Origin: an uncultured Aquimarina sp.
Lineage (GTDB): Bacteria; Bacteroidota; Bacteroidia; Flavobacteriales; Flavobacteriaceae
Assembly: GCA_947489195.1 (NCBI GenBank)
Contig: CANLCT010000001.1
Coordinates: 62,001-126,000, forward strand
DNA length: 64,000 nucleotides
Direction: 5' to 3'
Every line of letters starts with the position of its first letter. Position 1 is the first letter of the stretch. The notes beneath the pieces are model-generated. The model was not told the DNA's origin, made no database searches, and saw only the letters and a list, made by a program, of their open reading frames with translations. The translations under genes and the position numbers were made by a program. Below, piece after piece: positions 17,514 through 27,050 of this stretch.

Positions 17514-20363
17514 ATGAAACAGAAATATTTTAATGTATTTTGCTTGTGGTTGCTGGCATTTACAATAGGCTTTTCGCAAACTTTAGAAACTTTTGAAACA
17601 GAAACAAATAGTTCATTGACTTTTAGTGAAGGAGATGGAACTTTTGTTGCTACTAATAATAGTTTTCGAGTAGTAGGAGATGTAAATACCAGTTTTGGTT
17701 GGAATGGTACAGCGGCGGATCAACGTTATTTTGAAAATAGGAGTTCTGATGTAAATGATGGGGCAGTTGCAGGATTTGAGATTGTTGGCGGAGGCACTTT
17801 TAAAGTGATATCACTTTATACTTTTGCTGCAACACATGCATTTGAGAATCAAACTGACGAAACATTAACAATTGAAGGTAAAAATGATGATATAACTGTA
17901 TTTACAATAGTTAAAACCAGTGGCTTTTCGGATGTGGAAAATTTCACACCCAATAATGGATTTACATTTATAGATTTTGCTACTGAGGGCACGTCAGATT
18001 TTAGTAATATTGATATTGACGAATTACAGTTTACAACCACTGGTGATTGGGATTATTTCGCGATTGACGCCATTACTTTTGTGGTGCCTTCTTCTAATAC
18101 AGTACCTGTAGCAGTAGGGCCTACGACTCCAATAGTAAGCGAAGATGATACAAATGTGGCTTTAGCAAATGATATTCAAATCACAGATGCAGAAGGAGAT
18201 GATCAAACTGTTACTGTTACTGTAACAGGAGGTACAGTGACTACAGGTGGTGCAGGTATTACATTTGGAGGTTCAGGGAATGCTTCGGCAAGTTTTAGCA
18301 TTCAAGGGACATTGGCAGCAATAAATACTGCTTTAGATGCCGCAACATTTACACCAACAGCAGATTTATTTGGAACGGATGTTGCTTCAATTTCAATTAT
18401 TTCAAACGATGGAACAATCGATTCAAATAATGCAAGTATTACTTTTAGTATTTCGGCCGTTAATGATGTGCCAAGTTTTACAGCAGGAGCAAATCAGATG
18501 GTAAACGAAGATGCTGGGATGCAAACAGTTACTGATTGGGCTTCAGCTATAAGTGCTGGCCCCGCTAATGAGTCAACCCAAACATTAAGTTTTACAGTTA
18601 CAAATGATAATAACGCATTATTTTCTGCACAACCCGCAATAGATGCTTCTGGGAATTTAACGTATACACCCGCAGCCGATGCAACTGGTTCAGCTACAGT
18701 TATAGTAAGTATTTCGGATGATGGTGGAACAGCTAATGGAGGGGATGATACCTCGGCAGATCAAACTTTTACAATTACTGTGAATCCAATCAACGATGAA
18801 CCAAGCTTTACAGCAGGAGCAAATCAGATAGTAAATGAAGATGCCGGGATGCAAACAGTTACTGATTGGGCTTCAGCTATAAGTGCTGGCCCCGCTAATG
18901 AGTCAACCCAAACATTAAGTTTTACAGTTACAAATGATAATAACGCATTATTTTCTGCACAACCCGCAATAGATGCTTCTGGGAATTTAACGTATACACC
19001 CGCAGCCGATGCAACTGGTTCAGCTACAGTTATAGTAAGTATTTCGGATGATGGTGGAACAGCTAATGGAGGGGATGATACCTCGGCAGATCAAACTTTT
19101 ACAATTACTGTGAATCCAATCAACGATGAACCAAGCTTTACAGCAGGAGCAAACGAAGCTGTTAATGAAGATGCCGGAGCACAAACAATAAACGGTTGGG
19201 CAACGGTATTGGATGATGGAGATGCAGAAGCAACCCAAACATTAAGTTTTACAGTTACAAATGATAATAACGCATTATTTTCTGTACAACCCGCAATAGA
19301 TGCTTCTGGGAATTTAACGTATACACCCGCAGCCGATGCAACCGGTTCAGCTACAGTCACAGTAAGTATTTCAGATGATGGTGGAACAGCCAATGGAGGG
19401 GATGATACCTCGGCAGATCAAACTTTTACAATTACAGTTAATCAGTTAAATGATACGCCAGTTGTAATTACTTCGATTACTGACGATACGGGCAACAACA
19501 CATCGGACTTTGTAACTAGTGATAATAGGTTTGTTGTTAATGGTACGGCCGAGCCAGGTAGTACAGTTTCGTTGTTTTTTAATGGCTCTGATACTTTTGA
19601 TACTGTAGGTGTTGGTGCAACGACTCTAGCAAATGCAATGGGAGTATTTAGTTATGAAATTCCAGAAACGGTGATGTTTCCATTTCAATCAGCCATTACT
19701 GTACTTCCTATTTCTGACGGGATGTTGCCAATTAAAATGAGATCTCGTATTAATGGGAGTCAATTAGTGGAATCGGCAGAGCAAATTATTACTATTGACA
19801 CAGAAGACCCAACGGTTCAAATAACTTCAGTGGAAAGTTCGCCCACAAGTAATGATCCTATTGCAATTACTGTTGCTTTTAGTGAAGAGGTGCTAAATTT
19901 TGTAGTTGATGATATTGTAGTTACAAATGGAGTTTTAGAAGATTTTTCAACTTTGGATAATACACTATTTACGGCAAATATTATTCCAGATGGTGATGGA
20001 GAAATAACGGTGAATGTAGCGGCAAACATTGCAGAAGATATAGCAGGAAATAGTAATGAAGCTGCTACTCAATTTTCGATTGTTTATGACGATCCAACAC
20101 TTAGCAATGATGAGCTTGAATTAAATTCGGAAACGGTAGTTATTGTAAATCCAGTTCAAGAAGCTTTGATTATAAATACAGCATTAGGGATTGATAAAGT
20201 AACTGTTTATGATTTACAAGGTAGATTAGTACTTACAGAAAATAGTAGCACTAATCAAAATGAAATTTCTATTGACAAGGCGTCTTTATTAAGTTCGGGA
20301 ACGTACATTGTTCGTATAACAAATAGTTCGGGTACGCTTGTAAAACAGGTAGTTAAAGAGTAA
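17514..20363 (+). CDS. Cadherin-like/Ig-like repeat adhesin with T9SS sorting domain
   Basis: The 949-residue protein begins with a signal peptide (ending GFSQ) and a beta-sandwich domain to about residue 190. A cadherin-like domain (about 195-315) follows. Three repeats of about 110 residues, each opening PSFTAGAN and ending DQTFTITVN, span about 320-645. Two Ig-like domains (TVSLFFNGSD; VQITSVESSPTSND) lie at about 650-870. The protein ends in a type A T9SS sorting domain of about 75 residues (VYDLQGRLVL, GTYIVRI). It is a surface adhesin by architecture. It lies 45 bp after the methyltransferase gene and is followed by a terminator. Confidence 0.85.
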   Translation: MKQKYFNVFCLWLLAFTIGFSQTLETFETETNSSLTFSEGDGTFVATNNSFRVVGDVNTSFGWNGTAADQRYFENRSSDVNDGAVAGFEIVGGGTFKVISLYTFAATHAFENQTDETLTIEGKNDDITVFTIVKTSGFSDVENFTPNNGFTFIDFATEGTSDFSNIDIDELQFTTTGDWDYFAIDAITFVVPSSNTVPVAVGPTTPIVSEDDTNVALANDIQITDAEGDDQTVTVTVTGGTVTTGGAGITFGGSGNASASFSIQGTLAAINTALDAATFTPTADLFGTDVASISIISNDGTIDSNNASITFSISAVNDVPSFTAGANQMVNEDAGMQTVTDWASAISAGPANESTQTLSFTVTNDNNALFSAQPAIDASGNLTYTPAADATGSATVIVSISDDGGTANGGDDTSADQTFTITVNPINDEPSFTAGANQIVNEDAGMQTVTDWASAISAGPANESTQTLSFTVTNDNNALFSAQPAIDASGNLTYTPAADATGSATVIVSISDDGGTANGGDDTSADQTFTITVNPINDEPSFTAGANEAVNEDAGAQTINGWATVLDDGDAEATQTLSFTVTNDNNALFSVQPAIDASGNLTYTPAADATGSATVTVSISDDGGTANGGDDTSADQTFTITVNQLNDTPVVITSITDDTGNNTSDFVTSDNRFVVNGTAEPGSTVSLFFNGSDTFDTVGVGATTLANAMGVFSYEIPETVMFPFQSAITVLPISDGMLPIKMRSRINGSQLVESAEQIITIDTEDPTVQITSVESSPTSNDPIAITVAFSEEVLNFVVDDIVVTNGVLEDFSTLDNTLFTANIIPDGDGEITVNVAANIAEDIAGNSNEAATQFSIVYDDPTLSNDELELNSETVVIVNPVQEALIINTALGIDKVTVYDLQGRLVLTENSSTNQNEISIDKASLLSSGTYIVRITNSSGTLVKQVVKE
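18481..19439 (+). repeat. Three tandem 330-bp coding repeats
   Basis: Units start at 18481, 18811 and 19141 (period 330 bp, 110 codons). Units 1 and 2 differ at only a few bases near their 5' ends. Unit 3 diverges in its first 100 bp and is then again nearly identical. Copy number should change easily by recombination. Confidence 0.9.
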
Positions 20364-20419
20364 TATTTGTAAAATTTTTGTTGTTTTTAAAGTGTAGTTT
20401 ATAACTCTAAATAAGTATT

Positions 20420-20457
20420 AAAGCTCAGTAAATTACATTTACTGGGCTTTTTTTATT
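20420..20457 (+). terminator. Hairpin terminator after the adhesin gene
   Basis: AAGCTCAGTAAA and TTTACTGGGCTT form a 12-bp stem with one G-T pair and a 5-base loop, followed by a T-tract. Confidence 0.8.
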
Positions 20458-20583
20458 ACTTAACTCACAAAAAGTGACAGTTTGCTAAATTATAAATACT
20501 ATTCACTAATTAATTGATTATGTAGCTTTTGTGTATTTCTGGTATTCTGTAGTTTTATCAAACCAACTTTTTACACAATAATT

Positions 20584-21531
20584 ATGAAAATCAATTTTTT
20601 TTGGTCCGTACTTTTATGTTTGCATTTTTTTGTTAGTAGCCATGCTCAAATTCAGGATGGCGTTATAGATGACCCAGGAGATATAGCCTTTGTGGGTTAT
20701 TTTTTTAACGGAGCATCGGGGAATAATGAAGGTTTTTCCTTTTTGTTTTTAGATGACTGTCCAGTCGGAACAAAAATTCGATTTGATGACGAAGAATGGA
20801 CAGGGAGTAGTTTTGATAGCGAAAATAGAGAAGGGCAGATATTATGGGAAAATAATACCAATGGAATTATCGAATCGGGAACGGTAATTACGATTACAAA
20901 TCCAAGTAACAACTCAGGATTTCCAATTTCAGCTTCACTCGGAGTGGCTACAGAAGACAATGCAGGCTTTGTGTTAACACCCGATGATCAGATTTATGCC
21001 TATATAGGAACAAGAGCCGATCCCGAGGTTTTTTTATCATTTATTGGCGAAGATGAATCTTTAAGTGTTGCTAATGCTACTTTATCTGGAACGGGATTAA
21101 TAAAAGGAGAAACTGCTTTTGTAATAAATAATGGAGGTTTTTATTCGGGGTTAACTGATTGTGAAGGAGAGATTAATTCATGTGTGCTAATGATAAATGA
21201 TGTGGATAATTGGACATTAGGTGATTTTTCTTTTCCGACAGGAATCCCTAATTCGTTTTCAAATACCAATACTATAGCTACTTTAGGTATTGGCCATATT
21301 AAAGCTAATGCTATTGAGTTTTTAGTATATCCGAATCCTACTTCCGATAAGGTAATTGTAAACTCTAATAAAGAAGTTGTTCAAATAGAATTATTAGATA
21401 TGAGTGGCATAGTTTTATTAAAAGCAGAGGGTCAAAAAGTCTTGGATGTTTCGCTTTTAAGTCAAGGGGTATATGTATTAAGAGTAACTACAAGCGAACA
21501 AACACACGTTAAACAGATTGTTAAGTATTAA
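20584..21531 (+). CDS. Secreted protein with T9SS sorting domain
   Basis: The 315-residue protein has a signal peptide ending in SSHAQ. The beta-rich domain of about 210 residues opens with DDPGDIAFVGYFFNGASG and contains KIRFDDEEW. The C-terminal sorting domain starts EFLVYPNPTSDK and ends GVYVLRVTTSEQ. The N-terminal domain resembles the structural part of exported flavobacterial proteins of unknown role, and no catalytic motif is visible. It lies in its own unit between a terminator and the tex gene. The 21532-21713 gap holds only a small TTGAGC/GCTCAA hairpin at 21598-21612. Confidence 0.7.
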   Translation: MKINFFWSVLLCLHFFVSSHAQIQDGVIDDPGDIAFVGYFFNGASGNNEGFSFLFLDDCPVGTKIRFDDEEWTGSSFDSENREGQILWENNTNGIIESGTVITITNPSNNSGFPISASLGVATEDNAGFVLTPDDQIYAYIGTRADPEVFLSFIGEDESLSVANATLSGTGLIKGETAFVINNGGFYSGLTDCEGEINSCVLMINDVDNWTLGDFSFPTGIPNSFSNTNTIATLGIGHIKANAIEFLVYPNPTSDKVIVNSNKEVVQIELLDMSGIVLLKAEGQKVLDVSLLSQGVYVLRVTTSEQTHVKQIVKY

Positions 21532-21713
21532 TAGGGGACATGTAATTCTTGATTGAAGGTTTTATTCGGAGATACACGTCTCAGAAACAAAATGTTTTTG
21601 AGCGTAGCTCAAGAGCTTACTCAGGGAGTTGAATATTTTTTTGTTTTTCTGAATGGAGAGTTACAGAGGTATTGCTAAATTTGATTTAAATAACGATTTT
21701 AAATAGCATCTCA

Positions 21714-23864
21714 TTGAATTCAACGAACACAAGCAGTATATCCGAATTAGCCTATGTTTCTAAAGCAACATCATTATCAGAAAGGCATGTAAAAAACACG
21801 TTACAGCTATTAAATGATGGAGGTACGGTTCCTTTTATTTCTCGCTATCGAAAAGAAGCTACAGGGAATTTGGATGAGGTGGCTATTGAATCGATAAAAA
21901 AGAATTGGGAGGCATTTCAAGCACTTAAAAAGAGAAAAGAAACCATTGTAAAAGCATTAGTAGAGCAAGGTGTTTTAACAGATCAATTAAAAGCAACTAT
22001 TGCTTTGGCAGAAAATTTGACTGCTGTCGAAGATATTTATTTGCCCTATAAAAAGAAGCGACAAACCAAAGCGACAATAGCTAAACAAGCAGGATTGGAG
22101 CCTTTGGCAAAAATTATAATGGCGCAGCGTGAGCACGATATTAAGTATAAAGCAAGTCAGTTTATAAAAGGAACCATAGCCTCTGAAAAAGAAGCATTAG
22201 CTGGAGCGAGTCATATAATTGCAGAGTGGGTGAGTGAGCATACTGCTACTCGGAATTCATTGAGGAGGTTGTTTCAGCGAAAAGCAACAATAACAACAAA
22301 AGTAATTAAAGGTAAAGAAACTGAAAAAGAATCCTTAGTCTACGAAGCTTATTTTGATAGTACTGAGCTGTTATCACGTTGTCCATCGCACCGATTATTA
22401 GCTATGCTTAGAGCAGAAAATGAAGGTATTGTTCGTTTAAAAATAAGTGTAGATAAGGAAGAAGCGCTCGATCATATTGATCGATTTTTTGCCACTTCAA
22501 ATAATGAAGCCTGTACCACTATTATTTTTGAGGCTGTGGCGGATAGTTATACCAGATTGTTGGCACCAGCCATAGCTAATGAAACTTTACAGTTGGCGAA
22601 ACAAAAAGCAGATGAAGCCGCTGTTCATGTTTTTTCCGAAAATTTAAAGCAATTATTATTAGCGGCTCCCTTGGGGGAAAAACGAATTTTAGCATTAGAT
22701 CCAGGCTTTAAATCGGGTTGTAAATTAGTGTGTTTGGATGCGCAAGGAAAGTTAGTGCATAATGAAACCATTTACCCACACCCTCCACAAAACAAACTTG
22801 ATGAGGCGATTAAGAAAGTGAAAAGTTTAGTCAATGCCTATAAAATTGAAGCCATAGCTGTAGGTAATGGAACAGCTGCTCGGGAAACAGAACATTTTGT
22901 ACGTAAAATTCCATTTACTACCGATATTAAAGTGTTTATGGTTAATGAGAGTGGCGCCTCTATTTATTCGGCTTCGCCTATTGCAAGGGCAGAGTTTCCA
23001 GATTATGATGTTACGGTTCGAGGAGCTGTTTCTATTGGAAGGCGCTTAGCAGATCCTTTGGCTGAGTTGGTTAAAATAGATCCTAAATCTTTAGGAATTG
23101 GACAATATCAGCATGATGTAAATCAGCAATTATTGAAACAAGAATTAGATACTACAGTGGCACATTGTGTTAATGCCGTGGGGATTAATGTAAACACGGC
23201 AAGTGAATCTTTATTAAGCTATGTTTCGGGTATTGGCCCTAAATTGGCTAGTAATATTGTAGCATTTAGAACAGAGCATAAAGGAATTTCTTCGCGTAAA
23301 GCATTAAATAAAGTAAAAGGATTAGGTGCAAAAGCATTTGAACAAGGAGCCGCTTTTTTGCGAATCAAAAATGGAGAACATGCCTTAGATAATTCGGCAA
23401 TTCACCCCGAGCGTTATGCATTGGTGAGTCAAATGGCAAAAGACCTTAAGGTAACGCTAAATGATTTAATTGGAAATGCTAGTTTAGTGGATTCGATTCC
23501 TTTAAATAATTATGTGAGTGATGAGGTAGGTTTACCCACATTAAATGATATTATAAAAGAATTAAAAAAGCCAGGATTAGACCCTAGAGCACAATTAAAA
23601 GTATTTCAGTTCGATGAAGGTATTTGTAGTATTTCGGACCTAAAAACAGGTATGAAGTTACCAGGAATAGTGAATAATATTACCAATTTTGGATGTTTTG
23701 TTGATATTGGAATCAAAGAGAGTGGCTTAGTTCATGTATCTAAATTAGCCAATCAGTTTGTAAAAGATCCGAATGAAATTGTAAAGTTAAATCAACAACT
23801 AACCGTAACAGTTGTTGAGGTTGATGAGAGTAGAAAGCGGATTCAACTTTCGTTGATTGATTAA
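21714..23864 (+). CDS. tex: Tex-family transcription accessory/RNA-binding protein
   Basis: The 716-residue protein shows the full Tex layout. An N-terminal helical HTH region has the diagnostic TVPFISRYRKEATGNLDE stretch. The YqgF/RNase H-like domain begins ALDPGFKSGCK (about residue 325). The helix-hairpin-helix is YVSGIGPKLASNIVAFR (about 505). The C-terminal S1 RNA-binding domain opens GMKLPGIVNNITNFGCFVDIG (about 640), given here as a 20-residue core with neighbours. It binds nucleic acid and is linked to transcription fitness and ribosome function. The start is TTG at 21714; no ATG occurs in the first 30 codons. Confidence 0.92.
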   Translation: MNSTNTSSISELAYVSKATSLSERHVKNTLQLLNDGGTVPFISRYRKEATGNLDEVAIESIKKNWEAFQALKKRKETIVKALVEQGVLTDQLKATIALAENLTAVEDIYLPYKKKRQTKATIAKQAGLEPLAKIIMAQREHDIKYKASQFIKGTIASEKEALAGASHIIAEWVSEHTATRNSLRRLFQRKATITTKVIKGKETEKESLVYEAYFDSTELLSRCPSHRLLAMLRAENEGIVRLKISVDKEEALDHIDRFFATSNNEACTTIIFEAVADSYTRLLAPAIANETLQLAKQKADEAAVHVFSENLKQLLLAAPLGEKRILALDPGFKSGCKLVCLDAQGKLVHNETIYPHPPQNKLDEAIKKVKSLVNAYKIEAIAVGNGTAARETEHFVRKIPFTTDIKVFMVNESGASIYSASPIARAEFPDYDVTVRGAVSIGRRLADPLAELVKIDPKSLGIGQYQHDVNQQLLKQELDTTVAHCVNAVGINVNTASESLLSYVSGIGPKLASNIVAFRTEHKGISSRKALNKVKGLGAKAFEQGAAFLRIKNGEHALDNSAIHPERYALVSQMAKDLKVTLNDLIGNASLVDSIPLNNYVSDEVGLPTLNDIIKELKKPGLDPRAQLKVFQFDEGICSISDLKTGMKLPGIVNNITNFGCFVDIGIKESGLVHVSKLANQFVKDPNEIVKLNQQLTVTVVEVDESRKRIQLSLID

Positions 23865-23893
23865 ATAATATCAATAATTTATACTACAAAAAT

Positions 23894-24364
23894 ATGCTTG
23901 AAATTGAACGTAAGTTCTTAGTGAAATCTATGGACTTTAAAAATGAAGCAACAAAGCAAACAAAAATTGTTCAAGCTTATTTGAATAGTCACCCAGAGCG
24001 CAGTGTGCGTATCCGTATCAAAGGAGATAAAGGAGTGTTAACCATTAAAGGCAAAGGAAATGCCAGCGGCACATCGCGTTTTGAATGGGAAAAAGAAGTT
24101 ACAGTAGCCGAAGCCGAAGCTTTATTGCCTTTGTGCGAAAAAGGGAGTATTCATAAAACACGTTATGAAGTACCAGTAGGAGGTCATATTTTTGAAGTAG
24201 ATGAGTTTTATGATGCCAATCAAGGTCTGCTTGTTGCAGAAGTAGAGCTGTCTTATGAAAATGAAGCTTATGAAAAGCCCAATTGGTTAGGGAAGGAAGT
24301 AACTGGGGATGTTAAATATTACAATTCGAAGCTTATAAAACTACCCTTTTGCGAATGGACCTAA
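23894..24364 (+). CDS. CYTH domain protein
   Basis: The 156-residue protein opens with the ExExK signature (EIERKF) and continues with YLNSHPERSVRIRIKGDKG, LTIKGKG, FEWEKEV and a C-terminal GLLVAEVEL. These are the acidic and basic residues lining the CYTH tunnel. CYTH enzymes bind triphosphates with divalent metal; bacterial short forms are often inorganic triphosphatases (CthTTM-like). The exact substrate here is not determined. It lies 29 bp downstream of tex. Confidence 0.88.
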   Translation: MLEIERKFLVKSMDFKNEATKQTKIVQAYLNSHPERSVRIRIKGDKGVLTIKGKGNASGTSRFEWEKEVTVAEAEALLPLCEKGSIHKTRYEVPVGGHIFEVDEFYDANQGLLVAEVELSYENEAYEKPNWLGKEVTGDVKYYNSKLIKLPFCEWT

Positions 24365-24433
24365 TATGAACTGATAGAACTTTTGGGTATAGTTAATTTT
24401 TATTCATAGTATATATTATAAAACAGTTCAAAC

Positions 24434-24464
24434 TTGTTTTAGGGGTTTGCAAACAATACTTTTG
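24434..24464 (+). promoter_or_regulatory. Bacteroidetes promoter TTG-N20-TACTTTTG before hemW
   Basis: TTG at 24434-24436 and TACTTTTG at 24457-24464 match the -33/-7 consensus with a 20-base spacer. Transcription would start near 24471, only about 10 nt before the proposed hemW start codon, so the message would be nearly leaderless. Confidence 0.7.
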
Positions 24465-24481
24465 TAATAAATACATCGATT

Positions 24482-25609
24482 ATTTCAGGCATTTATATTC
24501 ATATCCCATTTTGTAAAAAAGCATGTCATTATTGCGATTTTCATTTTTCTACTTCTTTAAAAAAAAAGGAGGCTATTATAAGTGCTTTATGTACTGAAAT
24601 TGAACTTAGAAAAAATGAATTGGATGGTGATATTGTACAAACCATTTATTTTGGAGGAGGTACACCATCGGTGTGTAGTGTGGCCGAAATCAATCAAATG
24701 ATTGAAACAATTTATAGTAATTACAAAGTTTCAGAGGCTCCAGAAATAACCCTTGAGGCTAACCCCGATGACTTATCTGAAGAAAAAATTGCAGCTTTAG
24801 CTTGCACTAATATAAATAGATTGAGTATTGGAGTTCAATCTTTTTTTGAAGAAGATTTACAACTTATGAATCGGGCCCATAATGCAAATGAGGCTTTACA
24901 TTGTTTAGAGTTGGCTAAAAAGCAATTTGCCAATATTTCTATTGATCTAATTTATGGGATACCAGGAATGAGCCAGGAGCGATGGCAAAAAAATTTAAAC
25001 ATAGCTCTTGCTTTAGATTTACCACATATTTCCAGTTATGCCCTTACGGTAGAAAAAAATACGGCACTTGAAAAATTTATTCAAAAAGGGACTATAGCAC
25101 CATTAAATGATGCTTCCGCAGAAGCGCATTACCACATACTAACGTCAACTCTAGAAAAAGAAGGGTACATAAATTATGAGTTTTCTAATTTTGGGAAGCC
25201 TAATTGCTTTAGTCAAAATAATACGGCCTATTGGCAAGGTAAAAAATATATTGGCATAGGTCCTTCGGCACATTCCTTTAATGGAAAGCAACGAAGTTGG
25301 AATATAGCTAACAACGCATTGTATTTAAAAGGGATTGATTCGAATAAGCGTAATTTTGAGATGGAAACTTTAAGCAATACAGATCGTTTTAATGAATATA
25401 TAATGACTGGGCTAAGGACTATTTGGGGGGTTTCATTGCTAAAAATAGCCAATGAATTTGGAAGTCAATATCTTATACATCTTAATAATCAAAGTCAAAC
25501 TCATTTAAAAAAAGGCCTTTTAGAAATAGAAAATAAACAGCTTCATTTAACAAAAAAGGGAAAATTTTTAGGTGATGGTATTGCAAGTGATTTATTCTTC
25601 ATAAATTAG
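24482..25609 (+). CDS. hemW: HemW-like radical SAM protein (heme chaperone), ATT start
   Basis: From 24482 the frame reads ISGIYIHIPFCKKACHYCDF, giving 375 residues, the normal HemW length, with the radical SAM C-x3-C-x2-C motif at its expected place. Further signatures are IYFGGGTPS, RLSIGVQSF and the S-Y-A-L-T-V-E-K segment. HemW binds heme and SAM/4Fe-4S and acts in heme delivery; the family was formerly annotated as HemN-like oxidase. The frame holds no ATG, GTG or TTG before 24620. A TTG start at 24620 would delete the Fe-S motif, and an in-frame TAG lies near 24440. An ATT start (24482, or 24479) is therefore the best reading; a sequencing error of ATG is the alternative. Confidence 0.85.
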   Translation: MSGIYIHIPFCKKACHYCDFHFSTSLKKKEAIISALCTEIELRKNELDGDIVQTIYFGGGTPSVCSVAEINQMIETIYSNYKVSEAPEITLEANPDDLSEEKIAALACTNINRLSIGVQSFFEEDLQLMNRAHNANEALHCLELAKKQFANISIDLIYGIPGMSQERWQKNLNIALALDLPHISSYALTVEKNTALEKFIQKGTIAPLNDASAEAHYHILTSTLEKEGYINYEFSNFGKPNCFSQNNTAYWQGKKYIGIGPSAHSFNGKQRSWNIANNALYLKGIDSNKRNFEMETLSNTDRFNEYIMTGLRTIWGVSLLKIANEFGSQYLIHLNNQSQTHLKKGLLEIENKQLHLTKKGKFLGDGIASDLFFIN

Positions 25610-25628
25610 AGTTCTCAACATACTTCAT

Positions 25629-26390
25629 ATGAGGATTACACTTAACATTGGAGGGAAAGATTATCATGTCGATACAGACCTTCCTCTAGATATTTCAATC
25701 GCACTACAAACGGGTGTTGAAAACCCTAACGCTTGGTATATACCACCGCCAATTATTGAAGCCGAATATAATGAAGAAGAAGAATGGGTAGGTTCTGTAG
25801 CCGAAGGGGGACCTGTAAATTTTAATCATATTAGTTTTAATCCGCACGCTCATGGTACACATACAGAATGCGTGGGGCACATTACTGCCGAAAAAAATAA
25901 TATACTTGACAGTTTAAAAACTGCACATTTTGTAGCGGAACTTATTAGTGTAGCGCCCATAAAAGTTGGCGAAGATCGTCAAATAAATAAAGAACAGATA
26001 GAGGAGTATGCCGATGAATTGGAGGGTAAAGATGCCATTATTATTCGTACAGTACCCAACACAAGTATAAAAAAAACACAACAGTACAACCATACCAATT
26101 GGCCTTACTTAACAGAGGCTGCAGCAACATATATTGCTAGTTTAAATATTAAACACCTCTTAATTGATCTACCTTCGATAGATAAAGAAAGAGATAATGG
26201 AGCATTATTAGCGCATAAAGCTTTTTGGCAATTTCCAGAAAACACACGTAAACAAGCCACGATAACCGAATTAATTTATGTGCCCGATCAAATTATTGAT
26301 GGGACCTATTTGCTAAATCTTCAAATAGCCCCTTTTGTAAATGATGCTAGTCCGAGTAGGCCTATGCTTTATGCTTTAAACAATAAATAG
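25629..26390 (+). CDS. Cyclase family protein (kynurenine formamidase-like hydrolase)
   Basis: The 253-residue protein has the metal-binding motif HAHGTHTE followed by CVGHI, matching the HxGTHxDxPxH signature of the cyclase/KynB family (with Glu for Asp). It also has an internal IIRTVPN segment and LLIDLPSID. These enzymes hydrolyse amide or formyl bonds using Zn or Mn. Substrate is unknown; no kynurenine genes are nearby. It starts 20 bp after hemW and is probably co-transcribed. Confidence 0.82.
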   Translation: MRITLNIGGKDYHVDTDLPLDISIALQTGVENPNAWYIPPPIIEAEYNEEEEWVGSVAEGGPVNFNHISFNPHAHGTHTECVGHITAEKNNILDSLKTAHFVAELISVAPIKVGEDRQINKEQIEEYADELEGKDAIIIRTVPNTSIKKTQQYNHTNWPYLTEAAATYIASLNIKHLLIDLPSIDKERDNGALLAHKAFWQFPENTRKQATITELIYVPDQIIDGTYLLNLQIAPFVNDASPSRPMLYALNNK

Positions 26391-26393
26391 CGA

Positions 26394-26401
26394 TAGTTTT
26401 G
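26394..26401 (+). promoter_or_regulatory. -7 box TAGTTTTG before the DUF4230 gene
   Basis: TAGTTTTG fits TAnnTTTG and lies 13 bp before the ATG at 26414, implying a very short leader. No -33 TTG is evident. Confidence 0.5.
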
Positions 26402-26413
26402 TAACTTTATTTT

Positions 26414-27040
26414 ATGGAATTACTTTTTATTGGACTTGTTTCAGGAGCTATTTTAACCTATTTTATTTTTGCTCGTTTCCAATGGGTTGGAAAAAAAAAG
26501 CGTACAGCTAGCCAAGCAATTATTTTAAAAGATAAAATAAGGCAAGTGTGTAAATTAATTTCTGTTGAGGGTGATTTTGCCGAAATTTATCATTATGAGA
26601 GTGTGCGTGAAAAGTTTTTTGATATTCTATTAGGTAAAAAAAAGGCACTTATATTAATTGATGCAAAAGCACATGTTGGTTTTAATCTTTCTAAAATAAC
26701 AATAGAGTCTGATGCCAAAACAAAAACCTTAAAACTTACTCATTTTCCTCAGCCAGAATTGTTAACTATTGAAACAGATTTTAAGTATTACGATAAAAAA
26801 GAAGGCTGGTTAAATCCTTTTACATCAAATGATTTAACAGAAATCAATAAGGAAGCAAAACAATATATTATTGATAAAATTCCTAAAAGTGGATTGATTA
26901 ATGAAGCTAGAAAAGAAGCTTTAAAAACCATAATTTTAGCAGAAAGCTTAGCTGCATCCATTGGCTGGAAAATTGATTATACCGCTTTGGAGCTAGCCGA
27001 CGCTGAAGAATCTAGTAAAAAACAAATCCTTATCGACTAA
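26414..27040 (+). CDS. DUF4230 membrane-anchored protein
   Basis: The 208-residue protein has an N-terminal membrane helix (LLFIGLVSGAILTYFIFA) and then a soluble domain. The soluble part has DFAEIYHYE, KKALILIDAKAHVGFNLSKI and the conserved tail KIPKSGLINEARKEALKTI. This is the DUF4230 pattern, a domain of unknown function common in Bacteroidetes and Firmicutes. It probably faces the periplasm or is anchored at the inner membrane. It lies 10 bp before the MmcQ gene, forming a pair. Confidence 0.82.
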   Translation: MELLFIGLVSGAILTYFIFARFQWVGKKKRTASQAIILKDKIRQVCKLISVEGDFAEIYHYESVREKFFDILLGKKKALILIDAKAHVGFNLSKITIESDAKTKTLKLTHFPQPELLTIETDFKYYDKKEGWLNPFTSNDLTEINKEAKQYIIDKIPKSGLINEARKEALKTIILAESLAASIGWKIDYTALELADAEESSKKQILID

Positions 27041-27050
27041 AATTGGTAAT

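Noticed and set aside
24620-25609. hemW starting at TTG 24620
   Set aside because: This would remove the radical SAM C-x3-C-x2-C motif, which is intact in the same frame just upstream.
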